A program made the position numbers and the translations under genes. Shown here piece by piece: positions 33,920 through 44,422 of a stretch of 47,277 nt of DNA. Position 1 is the first letter of the stretch. Every line of letters begins with the position of its first letter. This DNA comes from an uncultured Bacilli bacterium (lineage in GTDB: Bacteria > Bacillota_I > Bacilli_A > RF39 > UBA660), in assembly GCA_944372215.1 (NCBI GenBank), contig CALVYL010000003.1, positions 1 through 47,277 of the forward strand. The letters run 5' to 3'. Below the pieces are notes generated by a model, which ran no database searches, had not been told where the DNA came from, and was given only the letters and a program-made list of their open reading frames with translations.

Positions 33920-34348
33920 ATGGAATACATTATAAATAATGATACTATGTTTATTAAATATGATGGAGAAAATACTGTTGTATATGAAAAGAATAATAAA
34001 TATATATACAAGGAAGATCAAATTAAAGATATTTTAAATAATAGTTGTATATATTATGGTAGTACTTTAAAGGGGCGAATTATTAGTTGTAAACAATATA
34101 TTAATAGTAATTATAAAATTCCGGTGTTAATTAGTGAAAAAAATAATATTATGTTTTTTTATATTAAAGAAAATAATAATATATATTGGTTTAATTATTT
34201 ATATATTAAAAATTATCAAAAATTAAATAATAAATTGTTAATTGTTTTTAATAATGATCAAAGTTTAATATTAAATGTTAGTTATACTATTTTTCATAAT
34301 CAAATATTAAAATGTAGTAGATTAATGATAGTTTATAGTACTAGATAG
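33920..34348 (+). CDS. ComK-like competence transcription factor homologue
   Basis: A 142-residue protein between dnaN and recF. Its core matches the ComK plan segment by segment: SCIYYGSTLKGR (42-53) with B. subtilis SCRFFGSSYAGR, IPVLISEKNNIMFFYI (68-83) with PPIMVDPSNQIFLFPT, a conserved Trp (W90) in the IxWF/xWIS segment, and LNVSYTIFHNQILKCSRL (118-135) with LPISYNSFENQVYRTAWL. The C-terminal tail of B. subtilis ComK is missing. ComK activates DNA-uptake genes. The ATG at 33920 follows AGAGGGATGTTT. Function here is inferred from similarity. Confidence 0.75.
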   Translation: MEYIINNDTMFIKYDGENTVVYEKNNKYIYKEDQIKDILNNSCIYYGSTLKGRIISCKQYINSNYKIPVLISEKNNIMFFYIKENNNIYWFNYLYIKNYQKLNNKLLIVFNNDQSLILNVSYTIFHNQILKCSRLMIVYSTR

Positions 34349-34471
34349 TTTTTTGGCTAAAATTCTCTTATTTTACTTTTAAAAGGCTTTATTTTGTGAT
34401 ATAATTGATATGTATATAGGTATACATATCTACATTAAATTTTTTGTAGCAATCTTTAAAGGGGGCTTATA

Positions 34472-35572
34472 GTGAAAATTGATAATATTAATTTAGTTAA
34501 TTTTAGAAATTATGAAAATTTAGATATTAGTTTTGGAAATTTTTTAAATATTTTTTATGGAAAGAATGGTAGTGGTAAAACAAATTTAATTGAAGCAATC
34601 TATATTCTAGCTCTTACTAAATCATTTAGAATAAGTAATGATAAGTTATTAATTAGAAAAGGAAATATTAAAAGTAAAGTTAGGGGAGAAATTACTAAAA
34701 ATAATGAAACCTCTAAATATAGTGTAATAATTAGTGATGAAGGTAAGACTGTTGAAATAAATGATACAAAAGTAGATAAAATTAGTAATTATGTTTCAAG
34801 AATTAATATAATACTATTTAATCCTGTAGATACTAGATTAATAGATGTTACACCAAGTGAAAGAAGAAAAATGCTTAATATAGAAATTAGTCAGTTAAAT
34901 AAAGAATATTTAATTATTTTAGCTAATTATCAAAGAATTTTAAAACAAAGAAATTTTTACTTAAGAAGCCTTTATGTTAATGGTAATAATGATACAAATT
35001 ATTTAAATATTTTAACTAATAAATTAATTGAGTATGGGTTATTGATTAATAAATATCGTAAGGATTTTATTGAAAATATTAATAAATTTATAACAGAAAT
35101 ATATAATGATATTTTTAAAAGTGGTGAATTAAAAATAAAATATGTTTCTAGTTATAATAATAAAAATATGAGTAAATTATTAAAAAGTTATCAACAAAAT
35201 TATAAAAAAGAAATGGAAATTGGTAAGACTTTAATTGGAATTCATCATGACGATATTGAGTTTATACTTGATAATAATAATTTAAAAGAATGGGGTAGTG
35301 AAGGGCAAAGAAAAAATGCTATTATATCCTTTAAATTAGCGGAAATTAAAGTAATAAATGAAATTAAGAAAATAAATCCCATTTTAATATTAGATGATTT
35401 GTTTAGTGAATTAGATAAAGAAAAAATAGGTAATATATTAAAATTATTAGATGAAAATGTGCAAACATTTATAACTACTACTGAGATTAATAAAGTAGAT
35501 AAGAAAATATTAAAGAAAGCCAAAGTATTTAAAGTAGATAATGGTACAATTAAGGAGGAAAAACATGAATAA
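34472..35572 (+). CDS. recF: RecF recombination/replication repair protein
   Basis: A 366-residue SMC-like ATPase with Walker [12 protein letters not shown] (about 29-39), a signature [17 protein letters not shown] and Walker [14 protein letters not shown]. RecF loads RecA at gaps with RecO and RecR. The GTG start follows AAAGGGGGC. Its stop overlaps the gyrB start (ATGAATAA). Confidence 0.96.
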   Translation: MKIDNINLVNFRNYENLDISFGNFLNIFYGKNGSGKTNLIEAIYILALTKSFRISNDKLLIRKGNIKSKVRGEITKNNETSKYSVIISDEGKTVEINDTKVDKISNYVSRINIILFNPVDTRLIDVTPSERRKMLNIEISQLNKEYLIILANYQRILKQRNFYLRSLYVNGNNDTNYLNILTNKLIEYGLLINKYRKDFIENINKFITEIYNDIFKSGELKIKYVSSYNNKNMSKLLKSYQQNYKKEMEIGKTLIGIHHDDIEFILDNNNLKEWGSEGQRKNAIISFKLAEIKVINEIKKINPILILDDLFSELDKEKIGNILKLLDENVQTFITTTEINKVDKKILKKAKVFKVDNGTIKEEKHE

Positions 35573-37481
35573 AAAAACACATTATACTGATGCGGATATC
35601 CAGGTTTTAGAAGGTCTTGAAGCCGTTAGAAAAAGACCTGGTATGTATATTGGATCAACTGGTGAAAAAGGTTTACATCATTTAGTTTGGGAAATTGTCG
35701 ATAATGCGGTAGATGAAGCTCTAGCAGGATTTTGTGATGATATTGAGGTAATTGTTGATAAAGGAGATGTTATTGAGGTTCGTGATGATGGTCGGGGTAT
35801 CCCAACCGGAATTAATGAAAAGACAGGTTTATCAACTGTGGAAACTATATTTACAGTTTTACATGCTGGAGGTAAATTTGGTGGTGAAGGATATAAAGTA
35901 AGTGGAGGTCTTCATGGTGTTGGAGCATCGGTTGTTAATGCTTTATCGAAGTGGTTAGAGGTTAAAATTTACCGTGATGGTAATGTATATTATCAAAGAT
36001 TTGAAAAAGGTGGACATCCTGTTGAACCATTAAAAATAATTGATACTTGTGATGTTGAAAGAACAGGTAGTACAATTAGATTTGAACCAGATGAAGAAAT
36101 ATTTAAAGAAACTACGCATTTTGATTATGATACATTATATAAAAGATTACAAGAAATAGCCTTTTTAAATAAAGGTCTTAGAATTAATTTATATGATTTA
36201 AGAGAAGATGATAAACATGATACTTTCCTTTATAATGGGGGTATTATTGAATATGTTCAGATGCTTAATAAAAATAAAACTGTCTTACATGATGATGTTA
36301 TTTATTTAAGTGGTGAAGAAGATGGCGTGTTTTTTGAGGTAGCCTGTCAATATAACGACGGTTATAACTCTAATATTTATTCTTTTACTAATAATATTAA
36401 TACTTATGAAGGCGGTACTCATGAAGATGGGGTAAAACTTGCTTTAACAAGGGTTATTAATAAGTACGCTAGAAATACAAAATTACTAAAAGATAAAGAT
36501 GAGGCTTTAACTGGCGATGATGTTAGAGAAGGTCTTACTATGATTATTTCTTGTAAGCATCCAGATCCACAATTTGAAGGCCAAACAAAAACAAAATTAG
36601 GCAATAGTGAGGTTAAAAAGATTGCTAGTGATGTTTTTGGTAATGGATTTGAGAGATATTTAATGGAAAATCCTAATGTGGCCAGGATTATTATTGAAAA
36701 AGCCTTGTCAGCTTCCCGGGCTAGAATTGCCGCCAAGAAGGCTAGAGAAACAGTTAGAAGAAAAGGCGATTTGGAATTTACTGCTACTTTTGGAAAATTA
36801 ACTGATTGTAAGAGTAAAGATCCAAGTGTTTCAGAAATTTTCTTAGTCGAAGGGGATTCAGCTGGTGGTTCTGCTAAAAGTGGTAGAGATTATATGACTC
36901 AAGCAATCCTACCTTTAAGAGGTAAGATTTTAAATGTTGAAAAAGCTAGATTAGATAGAGCTTTAAGTAATGAAGAAATTAAAACAATAATTACAGCATT
37001 TGGTACAGGTATTGGTGATGAATTTGATTTATCAAAACTAAGATATGACAAAATTATTATTATGACCGATGCCGATGTCGATGGTTCTCATATTAGAGTG
37101 TTATTACTTACGCTTTTCTATCGTTTCTTTAGACCAATTGTTGAAGCTGGGCATGTATATGCGGCCATGCCACCATTATTTAAAATTACGCATGGAAAAA
37201 CGATTAAATATGTAATTGATGAAAAAGAAAAAGATGAATATTTAGCAAGTTTACCAGCTAATGTCAAGGTAGAAATTGCCCGTAATAAGGGGCTTGGCGA
37301 AATGGATCCTGATGAACTTAGAGATACTACAATGTCTAAGACTACTAGAACTTTAAAACAAATAACAGTTGATGACTTACAAGCTGCTGATGCGGCATTT
37401 GAAAAATTAATGGGTGAAGCGGTAGAACCAAGAAGAGAATTCATTGAACAAAAAGCTGGTTTAGCAACACTTGATTTATAG
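35565..37481 (+). CDS. gyrB: DNA gyrase subunit B
   Basis: The ATPase subunit of gyrase, 638 residues. It has a GHKL ATPase domain ([35 protein letters not shown]), the transducer, and TOPRIM ([41 protein letters not shown]), plus the C-terminal [10 protein letters not shown]. The ATG at 35565 follows GGAGGAAAAAC. Eight codons of the longer frame are dropped as they have no ribosome site. Confidence 0.97.
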   Translation: MNKKTHYTDADIQVLEGLEAVRKRPGMYIGSTGEKGLHHLVWEIVDNAVDEALAGFCDDIEVIVDKGDVIEVRDDGRGIPTGINEKTGLSTVETIFTVLHAGGKFGGEGYKVSGGLHGVGASVVNALSKWLEVKIYRDGNVYYQRFEKGGHPVEPLKIIDTCDVERTGSTIRFEPDEEIFKETTHFDYDTLYKRLQEIAFLNKGLRINLYDLREDDKHDTFLYNGGIIEYVQMLNKNKTVLHDDVIYLSGEEDGVFFEVACQYNDGYNSNIYSFTNNINTYEGGTHEDGVKLALTRVINKYARNTKLLKDKDEALTGDDVREGLTMIISCKHPDPQFEGQTKTKLGNSEVKKIASDVFGNGFERYLMENPNVARIIIEKALSASRARIAAKKARETVRRKGDLEFTATFGKLTDCKSKDPSVSEIFLVEGDSAGGSAKSGRDYMTQAILPLRGKILNVEKARLDRALSNEEIKTIITAFGTGIGDEFDLSKLRYDKIIIMTDADVDGSHIRVLLLTLFYRFFRPIVEAGHVYAAMPPLFKITHGKTIKYVIDEKEKDEYLASLPANVKVEIARNKGLGEMDPDELRDTTMSKTTRTLKQITVDDLQAADAAFEKLMGEAVEPRREFIEQKAGLATLDL

Positions 37482-37491
37482 GGAGGTTAAA

Positions 37492-39969
37492 ATGGATAGG
37501 ATAGTACAAAATAATATAGTTGATGAAATTGAAAAGTCATTTATTGACTATTCCATGAGTGTTATAGTATCAAGAGCGATACCAGATTTACGAGATGGCT
37601 TAAAACCAGTTCATAGAAGAATACTTTATTCAATGTATGAATCTGGATATTTACCAAGTGCTCAATATAAAAAATGTGCTAGAGTAGTTGGGGATGTAAT
37701 GGGTAAATATCATCCTCATGGTGATAGTTCAATTTATGATGCTTTAGTTAGAATGGCTCAAGATTTTAGTTATCGATATATGTTGATCGACGGTCATGGT
37801 AACTTTGGTAACATGGATGGCGATGGTGCAGCAGCATATCGTTATACTGAATCAAGACTTTCGAAAATTTCTTTGGAATTATTACGAGATATTAATAAAA
37901 ATACAGTAAATTTCATACCAAATTTTGATGAATCTTTGGAAGAACCAGAGGTTTTACCTAGTAGATTTCCTAATATTTTAGTCAATGGCACTATGGGTAT
38001 TGCAGTTGGTATGGCAACAAATATTCCTCCCCACAATTTAGGTGAGGTAATTGATGGCTGTATTGCTTATATTGATAATCCCGATATAGATGTCGATGGT
38101 TTAATGCAATATATTAAAGGGCCAGATTTTCCAACAGGAGCAATTATTTTAGGTAATTCCGGAATAAAAAAAGCTTATGAAACCGGAAAAGGTACAATAA
38201 CTATACGTTGCAAAGCTGAAATTGAAGAAGAAGGAAATAAACATCGAATAGTTATTACCCAAATTCCTTATGGTTTAAATACTTTGGAATTGAAAAAACG
38301 GATTGGAGAATTAGTTCGTGATAAAGTTTTAGATGGTATTGCTGATTATCATGAAGAAACTAACTTAGAAAATGGTATAAAAATAGTTATTACCCTTAAA
38401 AAGGAAGCTAATGGTAGTGTAGTTTTAAATAATTTATATAAACATACGCAATTACAAACATCTTTTGGGATAAATCTACTTATGATTGATAATGGAACAC
38501 CAAGAACATTAGGCTTAAAAGATATCATATCTAAGTATATAGATTTTCAACGTGAGGTTATTATTCGTCGTACTCAATTTGAATTAGATAAAGCTGAAAA
38601 AAGAGTCCATATTTTGGAAGGATATAAAATTGCTTTAGATAACATTGATGAGGTAATAAAAATTATTAAAGAATCTAATGCTGATAGTGAAGCTAAAGAA
38701 AAATTGATGGCTAAATTTGGTTTTAGCGAAATTCAAACAGATAATATCTTAGAATTGAAATTACGTCGTTTAACAGGTTTAGAACGTGAAAAAATTGAAG
38801 AAGAATTAAATGCTTTACATATCGAAATAGATCGTCTACGAGGTATTTTAGCTGATAATAATAAAGTATTAGCAATTATCAAAGAAGAAATGTTAGATAT
38901 TAAGTCACGATTTGGTGATGAAAGAAGAACTAAGATTGATATGACAGCAATAGATTATATCGAAGATGAATCATTAATTCCAGTTGAAGATGTTTTGGTT
39001 GTACTTACTCATAATGGTTATATTAAAAGAACAACAGCTGATACATTTAAATCACAAAATCGTGGTGGTGTAGGTATAAAAGGTATGACCACTAATGATG
39101 AAGACTTTGTTGAACAAATGATTAATATATCAACTCATGATTCAACATTATTCTTTACTAATAAGGGTAAAGTTTACAGAATCAAAGGTTATGAAATACC
39201 AGAATATGGTCGTCAATCAAAAGGAATACCAATTGTAAACTTATTACCAATTGAAAAAGACGAAAAAGTAAATGCTGTTGTTAATATTAATGATGATAAT
39301 GTCGGAAAATATTTGTTATTTGCAACAAAGAATGGTATTGTAAAGAAAACATTAATATCTGAATTTGTTAATATACGTAATAATGGAAAAATTTGCATAA
39401 CTTTGCGAGATGACGATGAATTAATTGATGTTAAAATGACAGATGGAAATAGTTTAGTTTTACTAGGTAGTAACGCTGGTAGAATGGTTAAATTTAACGA
39501 AGATGAAATAAGAGTTATGGGTAGAACAGCCAGTGGTGTTAGAGGTATTAACTTAGAAAACAACAAATGTATTTGTTGCGAAATAGTTAATGAAGATGAT
39601 CTAATACTGTTAGTAACCGAAAAGGGTTATGGTAAACAAACCTACGTTCGTGATTTTAGACAAACTAAACGCGGAAGCAAAGGTGTTAAAGCTTTAAATA
39701 TAACTGAAAAGAACGGAAACTTGATTGCAGTTAAAATTGTTAAACCAGATAAAGAATTAGTAATAATGACAGATTCTGGTATGACAATGAGAATGCCAAT
39801 CGATCAAATATCTGTTTTAGGACGGGTAACTCAAGGATTAAGACTTATTCATTTAAGAGAAAATCAAAAAGTATCAACAATAAGTTTGGTAGATAAGAGC
39901 GATGAAGAATTAACCGAGGAATCTTTTGATGATACAACTAATGATAAAACACAGGAAACCGAACAATAA
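37492..39969 (+). CDS. gyrA: DNA gyrase subunit A
   Basis: The 825-residue cleavage subunit has the active Tyr in [12 protein letters not shown] and the quinolone-target region [17 protein letters not shown]. It has six C-terminal beta-pinwheel blades, with a GyrA-box-like [10 protein letters not shown]. The tail is acidic ([15 protein letters not shown]). GGGAGG precedes the ATG by five bases. It is encoded 10 bases after gyrB. Confidence 0.97.
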   Translation: MDRIVQNNIVDEIEKSFIDYSMSVIVSRAIPDLRDGLKPVHRRILYSMYESGYLPSAQYKKCARVVGDVMGKYHPHGDSSIYDALVRMAQDFSYRYMLIDGHGNFGNMDGDGAAAYRYTESRLSKISLELLRDINKNTVNFIPNFDESLEEPEVLPSRFPNILVNGTMGIAVGMATNIPPHNLGEVIDGCIAYIDNPDIDVDGLMQYIKGPDFPTGAIILGNSGIKKAYETGKGTITIRCKAEIEEEGNKHRIVITQIPYGLNTLELKKRIGELVRDKVLDGIADYHEETNLENGIKIVITLKKEANGSVVLNNLYKHTQLQTSFGINLLMIDNGTPRTLGLKDIISKYIDFQREVIIRRTQFELDKAEKRVHILEGYKIALDNIDEVIKIIKESNADSEAKEKLMAKFGFSEIQTDNILELKLRRLTGLEREKIEEELNALHIEIDRLRGILADNNKVLAIIKEEMLDIKSRFGDERRTKIDMTAIDYIEDESLIPVEDVLVVLTHNGYIKRTTADTFKSQNRGGVGIKGMTTNDEDFVEQMINISTHDSTLFFTNKGKVYRIKGYEIPEYGRQSKGIPIVNLLPIEKDEKVNAVVNINDDNVGKYLLFATKNGIVKKTLISEFVNIRNNGKICITLRDDDELIDVKMTDGNSLVLLGSNAGRMVKFNEDEIRVMGRTASGVRGINLENNKCICCEIVNEDDLILLVTEKGYGKQTYVRDFRQTKRGSKGVKALNITEKNGNLIAVKIVKPDKELVIMTDSGMTMRMPIDQISVLGRVTQGLRLIHLRENQKVSTISLVDKSDEELTEESFDDTTNDKTQETEQ

Positions 39970-39974
39970 TTTAG

Positions 39975-40001
39975 GACAATGCTTAAAAGCATTGTCTTTT
40001 T
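39975..40001 (+). terminator. terminator after gyrA
   Basis: GACAATGC and GCATTGTC form a perfect 8-base stem around TTAAAA, followed by TTTTT. It ends the recF-gyrB-gyrA transcript. Confidence 0.85.
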
Positions 40002-40160
40002 ATATTAAAAAAATGCGGAAAATATGCCAAAAAATAAACATATTTTCAATTTTATCAAATAAACAATAAAGTTATCAACATTTTTTGTATTAAAACAACA
40101 TGTGTTGGTTTAATTATCAACTTATTGATTTACAAAATAATGTTCGTGTGTTACTCACGA

Positions 40161-40796
40161 TGTTTCACGTGAAACATGGTTGTAATAAATTTTATTAATT
40201 AAAAATTTTTTATAATAAAAGTACAACATTTATAAATATATTATGCATTTTAAATTATTAAAAAATATCGTATTAATTATAAATCTAATGTTTCACGTGA
40301 AACATTAGATTTATAATATTTTTTATATAAATTAGATCATAGAAAACTAATACTGTATTATATTTATATAAGTTTTAACACAATGTTTCACGTGAAACAT
40401 TGTGTTGGTATTTTTTATATAAAAATAAATAGTAATATTAATGTTTATATAAAGACATTAATTACAATATTTTAAATTTTAATATAAAATGTATGTAATG
40501 TTTCACGTGAAACATTACGCGAAAAGTTTTATTTATTCTATAACGCCATTAAATTATATAATATATGCAATCTTTTATAATTAATGGATATAAATTTTAA
40601 AAGAAATTCAAATGTTTCACGTGAAACATTAGGTTATTTATAAAATGTGTATTTTTAAAATAAATGTTAAAATTCTTAATTATAATTTTTTTTATAAAAA
40701 TAAATTTTAACAATGTTTCACGTGAAACATTGTGTTAATAAGTTATTAATATTAAAAAAATATAATTGTCTAAAACATTATGTTTCACGTGAAACA
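40161..40796. repeat. parS: array of seven perfect parS sites
   Basis: TGTTTCACGTGAAACA, the ParB-binding consensus, occurs seven times without a mismatch: 40161-40176, 40289-40304, 40384-40399, 40499-40514, 40613-40628, 40714-40729 and 40781-40796. Spacing is 67-128 bases. The flanks are AT-rich and unrelated except that they extend the palindromes: 32 bases for copy 2, 30 for copy 3. No gene is seen in this stretch. Confidence 0.95.
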
Positions 40797-40821
40797 TAAC
40801 GAACAATTGTTTTGTTTGTTG

Positions 40822-40905
40822 TTTGGGAAATATTTAGTTAACATATTCTGTAAACTTTTGGGAAAAAATTGGTTAACATAATGTGTAAATTCTTGGGAAA
40901 TATTT
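40822..40905. repeat. 35-base tandem repeat leading into the Noc site
   Basis: Two units (40822-40856, 40857-40891) identical at about 29 of 35 positions, and the start of a third (from 40892). Each begins TTGGGAAA, a half of the Noc site, followed in the first two by GTTAACATA and TGTAAA. Confidence 0.7.
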
Positions 40906-40916
40906 CCCGGGAAATA
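40901..40916. promoter_or_regulatory. Noc-binding site
   Basis: TATTTCCCGGGAAATA, the exact Noc-binding palindrome, at the end of the 35-base repeats and about 105 bases after the last parS. Confidence 0.8.
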
Positions 40917-41100
40917 AAATAAATTGTTTAAAAATATAATTGATATTTAAATTTTTTTAGAAATATAAATTTCTTTAAATATTATAATTTGCCTAAAAAT
41001 GGGAGTATTTTTGATATATTTTTAAATTATAATTTGTTAACTTTTAAGTTATCAACATATAAATCAAAATATTATAATTTTTTTAATAAAAATTTAATTG

Positions 41101-41129
41101 TTGACAGTTATTAAATGATTTGATATTAT
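41101..41129 (+). promoter_or_regulatory. promoter of the SRP RNA
   Basis: Consensus TTGACA (41101-41106), 17-base spacer, TATTAT (41124-41129). Start of transcription near 41136. It likely also serves tadA. Confidence 0.75.
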
Positions 41130-41135
41130 TTATTT

Positions 41136-41211
41136 GTGCAACAAATATGCTGTAACCTGGTCAGGATTGGAAAATAGCAGCCACATCAGCCTCTGTTTGT
41201 GTGCACTTTTT
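41136..41211 (+). ncRNA. ffs: signal recognition particle RNA (small 4.5S type)
   Basis: The conserved helix 8 reads GGTCAGG-ATT-GGAA-AAT-AGCAGCC with the GGAA tetraloop. The 5' end (GTGCAACAAA) pairs with the 3' end (TTTGTGTGCAC), followed by a TTTTT terminator. About 75 bases long, it is the minimal form lacking the Alu domain that B. subtilis carries. It binds Ffh to target membrane proteins. It precedes tadA-dnaX, near which B. subtilis has its SRP RNA gene. Confidence 0.92.
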
Positions 41212-41227
41212 ATTTATGGAGAAAGTT

Positions 41228-41650
41228 ATGAATAAATATTTTGAAGAAACTATAAAATTGGCTAAAAAATCTCTAAAAAGTAAGGATGTTCCTATCGGTG
41301 CAATAGTTGTTAAAGATAATGTTATTGTTGGTAAAGGTTACAATACCCGTGAAAAAAAACAAAATATTATGGGACATGCTGAGATAAATGCAATAATAAG
41401 AGCCAGTAAAGTACTTAATAATTGGAATTTAAGTAATTGTGAGTTATATGTTACTTTGAAACCTTGTAATATGTGTATGGAAATAATAAAACAATCGCGA
41501 ATTAAAAAAGTATATTATTTATTGGAAAAATTACCAAATAAACGCGAATATGATCAAACAATTATAGAAAAATCAGAAGATGGTCATTTAACTGAAGATT
41601 ATTTAAGTATTTTACAAAGTTTTTTTAAGAATTTACGAGAAAAAAAGTAA
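41228..41650 (+). CDS. tadA: tRNA adenosine-34 deaminase
   Basis: TadA converts A34 of tRNA-Arg(ACG) to inosine. The 140-residue product has the zinc motif HAE (H50, E52 in MGHAEINAI) and PCNMC (C80, C83). The ATG at 41228 follows GGAGAAAGTT; the frame extends nine codons upstream into the SRP RNA terminator. It lies in the SRP RNA-tadA-dnaX order. Confidence 0.94.
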   Translation: MNKYFEETIKLAKKSLKSKDVPIGAIVVKDNVIVGKGYNTREKKQNIMGHAEINAIIRASKVLNNWNLSNCELYVTLKPCNMCMEIIKQSRIKKVYYLLEKLPNKREYDQTIIEKSEDGHLTEDYLSILQSFFKNLREKK

Positions 41651-41686
41651 TATTTGTGGTATAATTTTTATATATGGAGGCACCTA

Positions 41687-43285
41687 ATGAGTTATAGAGT
41701 TTTATACAGAAAATATCGTCCGGATAGCTTTGATGCTTTAATTGGCCAAAAACCAATAGTAGATATTTTGAAAAATTCAATTATTGACAACAAAATTGCT
41801 CACGCCTATTTATTTTCGGGCCCTAGAGGAACGGGAAAAACCTCAACCGCTAGAATATTAGCTAAGGCAATAAATTGTTTAAATAATAAAGACGGTTTGG
41901 CTTGTGGTCAGTGTGAAAATTGTTTGGCTTTTAATGACAATCCCGATATTATTGAAATCGATGCGGCTTCTAATAACGGGGTTGAGGAAATTAGAGAATT
42001 AATTAATAATGTCAAGATAATGCCCACCTCATTAAAATATAAAGTGTATATTATTGATGAGGTTCATATGCTTAGTCAAAACGCTTTTAATGCTTTACTT
42101 TTAACCCTTGAAGAACCTCCAGCTCATGTAGTCTTTATTTTGGCAACTACCAATATTGAAAGTGTTCCTATAACTATTTTATCGCGTTGTCAAAGATTTG
42201 ATTTTAAAAAAATTAGTGAAGAAGATATTTTAAAACAATTAGAAGATATCTGCCAAAAAGAGAATATCGCTTATGAAATAGATGGATTAAAAGAAATAGC
42301 AATACTTTCTGAAGGTGGTCTGCGTGATGCCCTTAGCGTTTTAGATCAAGTTTCTAAAAATGCTACAACCATTACAGCTGATTTAGTTATTAAAGAAATA
42401 GGTAGTATATCTAATAAAAATATTGAAGAATTAGTTAAAGCATTAGATGATAATAATTACCAATTAATCGATAAAATAATAACTAATTTTCAAGAAAGTA
42501 ATTTAAATTATAAAGTAGTTATAAAAAAATTAGTTATGGAATTAGCTAAAAAAGCAATAGATATCTTAAATAATGGTGGTAGTGGTAATTTAAAATATGA
42601 TGATTGTAAAAAAATAGTTTTAGAATTAAATGATTTGATGAATAAGATAAATATTAATATTGAACCATACTTATTAATAAAAATATTATTGTTAGAATAT
42701 GTTTCAGTGGATAATACTAAAGTTATTAACAAAGAAATTAATAAAATAGAAGAGACACAACCTGTTGTAAATCATGACGAAAAAACAAATAAAACTGAAG
42801 AAAAAATTACTGAAAAGAAACAAACAGAACAAAGTAGTTTTGATAAACTTGTTGATATAAGAATTAATAATTGTTTTGTTGAAGCATCTAAAACGTATTT
42901 GGCAACAATTCAGGAAAAATGGAATAATTTTATTCTCAGTTTGAGTTCAGCATTACTTAAAGGATTAGTAAGTGATACCAAAGTAGTTACAGCATCTAAT
43001 AAATATGCCATCATTATGACGACGATTAGACATAAAGATAAAGAAATAAATGATAAACTTGATGATATACGAAATTTATTTAATGAATTTATAAATGATA
43101 ATTATACTTTGATATTTTTAGATGAAGATAAATGGAATTTAGAAAAAGAAAAGTATATAAAAAATTTGAAAAATAAACATAAATATGAATATATTGAAGA
43201 AAATATTGAAAATACCTCTACTAATGAAGATATTAATGCTATAATAGGAGATGTATTTGATATAGAAAAAGTAGAAATAGAATAG
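41687..43285 (+). CDS. dnaX: DNA polymerase III gamma/tau subunit
   Basis: The 532-residue clamp-loader ATPase has Walker A GPRGTGKTST (K51), the zinc module cysteines C64, C73, C76 and C79, Walker B YIIDEVHML and the SRC motif (LSRCQRFDF). The C-terminal part is Lys/Glu rich and resembles a short tau. GGAGG lies six bases before the ATG at 41687, and a TATAAT is 25 bases ahead. It is followed by ybaB and recR as in B. subtilis. Confidence 0.96.
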   Translation: MSYRVLYRKYRPDSFDALIGQKPIVDILKNSIIDNKIAHAYLFSGPRGTGKTSTARILAKAINCLNNKDGLACGQCENCLAFNDNPDIIEIDAASNNGVEEIRELINNVKIMPTSLKYKVYIIDEVHMLSQNAFNALLLTLEEPPAHVVFILATTNIESVPITILSRCQRFDFKKISEEDILKQLEDICQKENIAYEIDGLKEIAILSEGGLRDALSVLDQVSKNATTITADLVIKEIGSISNKNIEELVKALDDNNYQLIDKIITNFQESNLNYKVVIKKLVMELAKKAIDILNNGGSGNLKYDDCKKIVLELNDLMNKININIEPYLLIKILLLEYVSVDNTKVINKEINKIEETQPVVNHDEKTNKTEEKITEKKQTEQSSFDKLVDIRINNCFVEASKTYLATIQEKWNNFILSLSSALLKGLVSDTKVVTASNKYAIIMTTIRHKDKEINDKLDDIRNLFNEFINDNYTLIFLDEDKWNLEKEKYIKNLKNKHKYEYIEENIENTSTNEDINAIIGDVFDIEKVEIE

Positions 43286-43296
43286 GAGTGATTTTT

Positions 43297-43593
43297 ATGA
43301 ATATGCAACAAATTATGCAACAAGCTCAAAAAATGCAAAGAGAAATTACCAAGAAAAAAGAAGCTATTGATGCTATGGAATTTAGTGGTAAGAGCGAATG
43401 GGTAGAAATAAGTTTTAATGGCAAAAGAGAAATTAAATCTTTTAAAATTTTAAAAGGAGGTGTCATTGATAATGATGATAAAGAAATGTTAGAAGATATG
43501 ATTATGATTGCTATTAAAGATGCCTTTAGTAAAATTGATAAAGAAACAGAAAAAGAATTGGGTAGTTATGCTAGTCTTGGTGGATTGATGTAG
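43297..43593 (+). CDS. ybaB: YbaB/EbfC nucleoid-associated protein
   Basis: A 98-residue YbaB-family DNA-binding protein: MQQIMQQAQKMQREITKKK at the N-terminus, VEISFNGKREIKSFKI in the middle and ELGSYASLGGLM at the end. It is encoded between dnaX and recR as in most bacteria. The ATG at 43297 follows AGGAGTGATTTTT. Confidence 0.92.
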   Translation: MNMQQIMQQAQKMQREITKKKEAIDAMEFSGKSEWVEISFNGKREIKSFKILKGGVIDNDDKEMLEDMIMIAIKDAFSKIDKETEKELGSYASLGGLM

Positions 43594-43594
43594 C

Positions 43595-44197
43595 ATGGTA
43601 TATCCAAAATCGTTAGAAAATTTAATTAATTATTATAAAAAACTACCAGGAATCGGCGAAAAAAATGCTGAGAGACTGGCTTTAGCAACTCTTAATTTTA
43701 AAGAAGAAGACATCGATAATTTTGCGGCTTCTTTGGAAGATGTTAAAAATAAAATTCACAAATGTAAAATTTGTGGTCATTTAACCGAATGGGAAATTTG
43801 TGATATTTGTAAGGATGAAAGTAGAGATCATAACTTAATCTGTGTGATTGAAGATTATAAAAGTGTTTTTTCATTTGAAAAAGCTGGAAATTACCGCGGA
43901 GTTTATCACGTATTAAACGGATTGATTTCTCCTGCCGATAATATTGGCCCAGATAATATTAATTTAGCATCTTTAGTTAAAAGAGTGGAACAAGCCGAAA
44001 AACCAGAGCTTATTTTAGCTTTAAAATCAACTGTTGAAGGAGAAACAACAACGTTATATATTAAGAAAATATTTGAAAATAAAGATGTAGTAATATCAAG
44101 ACTTTCTTATGGTATACCAATGGGAGCAGAAATAGATTATTTAGATATTATCACATTAGATAAAGCATTAGAAGATAGGAAAAAAATATCAGAATAA
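43595..44197 (+). CDS. recR: recombination mediator RecR
   Basis: A 200-residue RecR with helix-hairpin-helix LPGIGEKNAERLAL, a zinc finger (CKICGHLTEWEICDIC) and a TOPRIM domain (ICVIEDYKSVFSFE). With RecO it loads RecA at single-strand gaps. Its ATG lies one base after the ybaB stop. Confidence 0.96.
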   Translation: MVYPKSLENLINYYKKLPGIGEKNAERLALATLNFKEEDIDNFAASLEDVKNKIHKCKICGHLTEWEICDICKDESRDHNLICVIEDYKSVFSFEKAGNYRGVYHVLNGLISPADNIGPDNINLASLVKRVEQAEKPELILALKSTVEGETTTLYIKKIFENKDVVISRLSYGIPMGAEIDYLDIITLDKALEDRKKISE

Positions 44198-44224
44198 TAA
44201 AAAAAATAAGACATATATTATAGT

Positions 44225-44413
44225 ATGAAAAAGGTAATTATAACTGTAATAAAAAAAATAATCTTAGCTATATGCTTAGTTTATGCATTTAATTTATTAG
44301 TTTCCGGATTAAAAATATTTATTCCCATAAATATTATCACAATTGGGGTAGTGTCGGCGCTGGGAATGTGTGGATTGTTGGCTTTGATTGCTATATATTT
44401 TGTCTTATTATAG
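44225..44413 (+). CDS. bofA: BofA, inhibitor of pro-sigma-K processing
   Basis: A 62-residue membrane protein with two hydrophobic segments and the BofA signature LLVSGLKIFIPINIITIG, then GLLALIAIY. BofA holds the SpoIVFB protease inactive in the mother cell. It lies after recR as in B. subtilis. It is 10 bases upstream of holB. Confidence 0.85.
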   Translation: MKKVIITVIKKIILAICLVYAFNLLVSGLKIFIPINIITIGVVSALGMCGLLALIAIYFVLL

Positions 44414-44422
44414 GGAGTAAAT

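Noticed and set aside
36419..37444. Minus-strand frames opposite gyrB
   Set aside because: They run opposite the gyrB coding sequence and lack ribosome sites.
40161..40796. Repeat array resembling CRISPR
   Set aside because: Repeats are 16-base perfect palindromes identical to parS with spacers of 51-112 bases; no cas genes are near.
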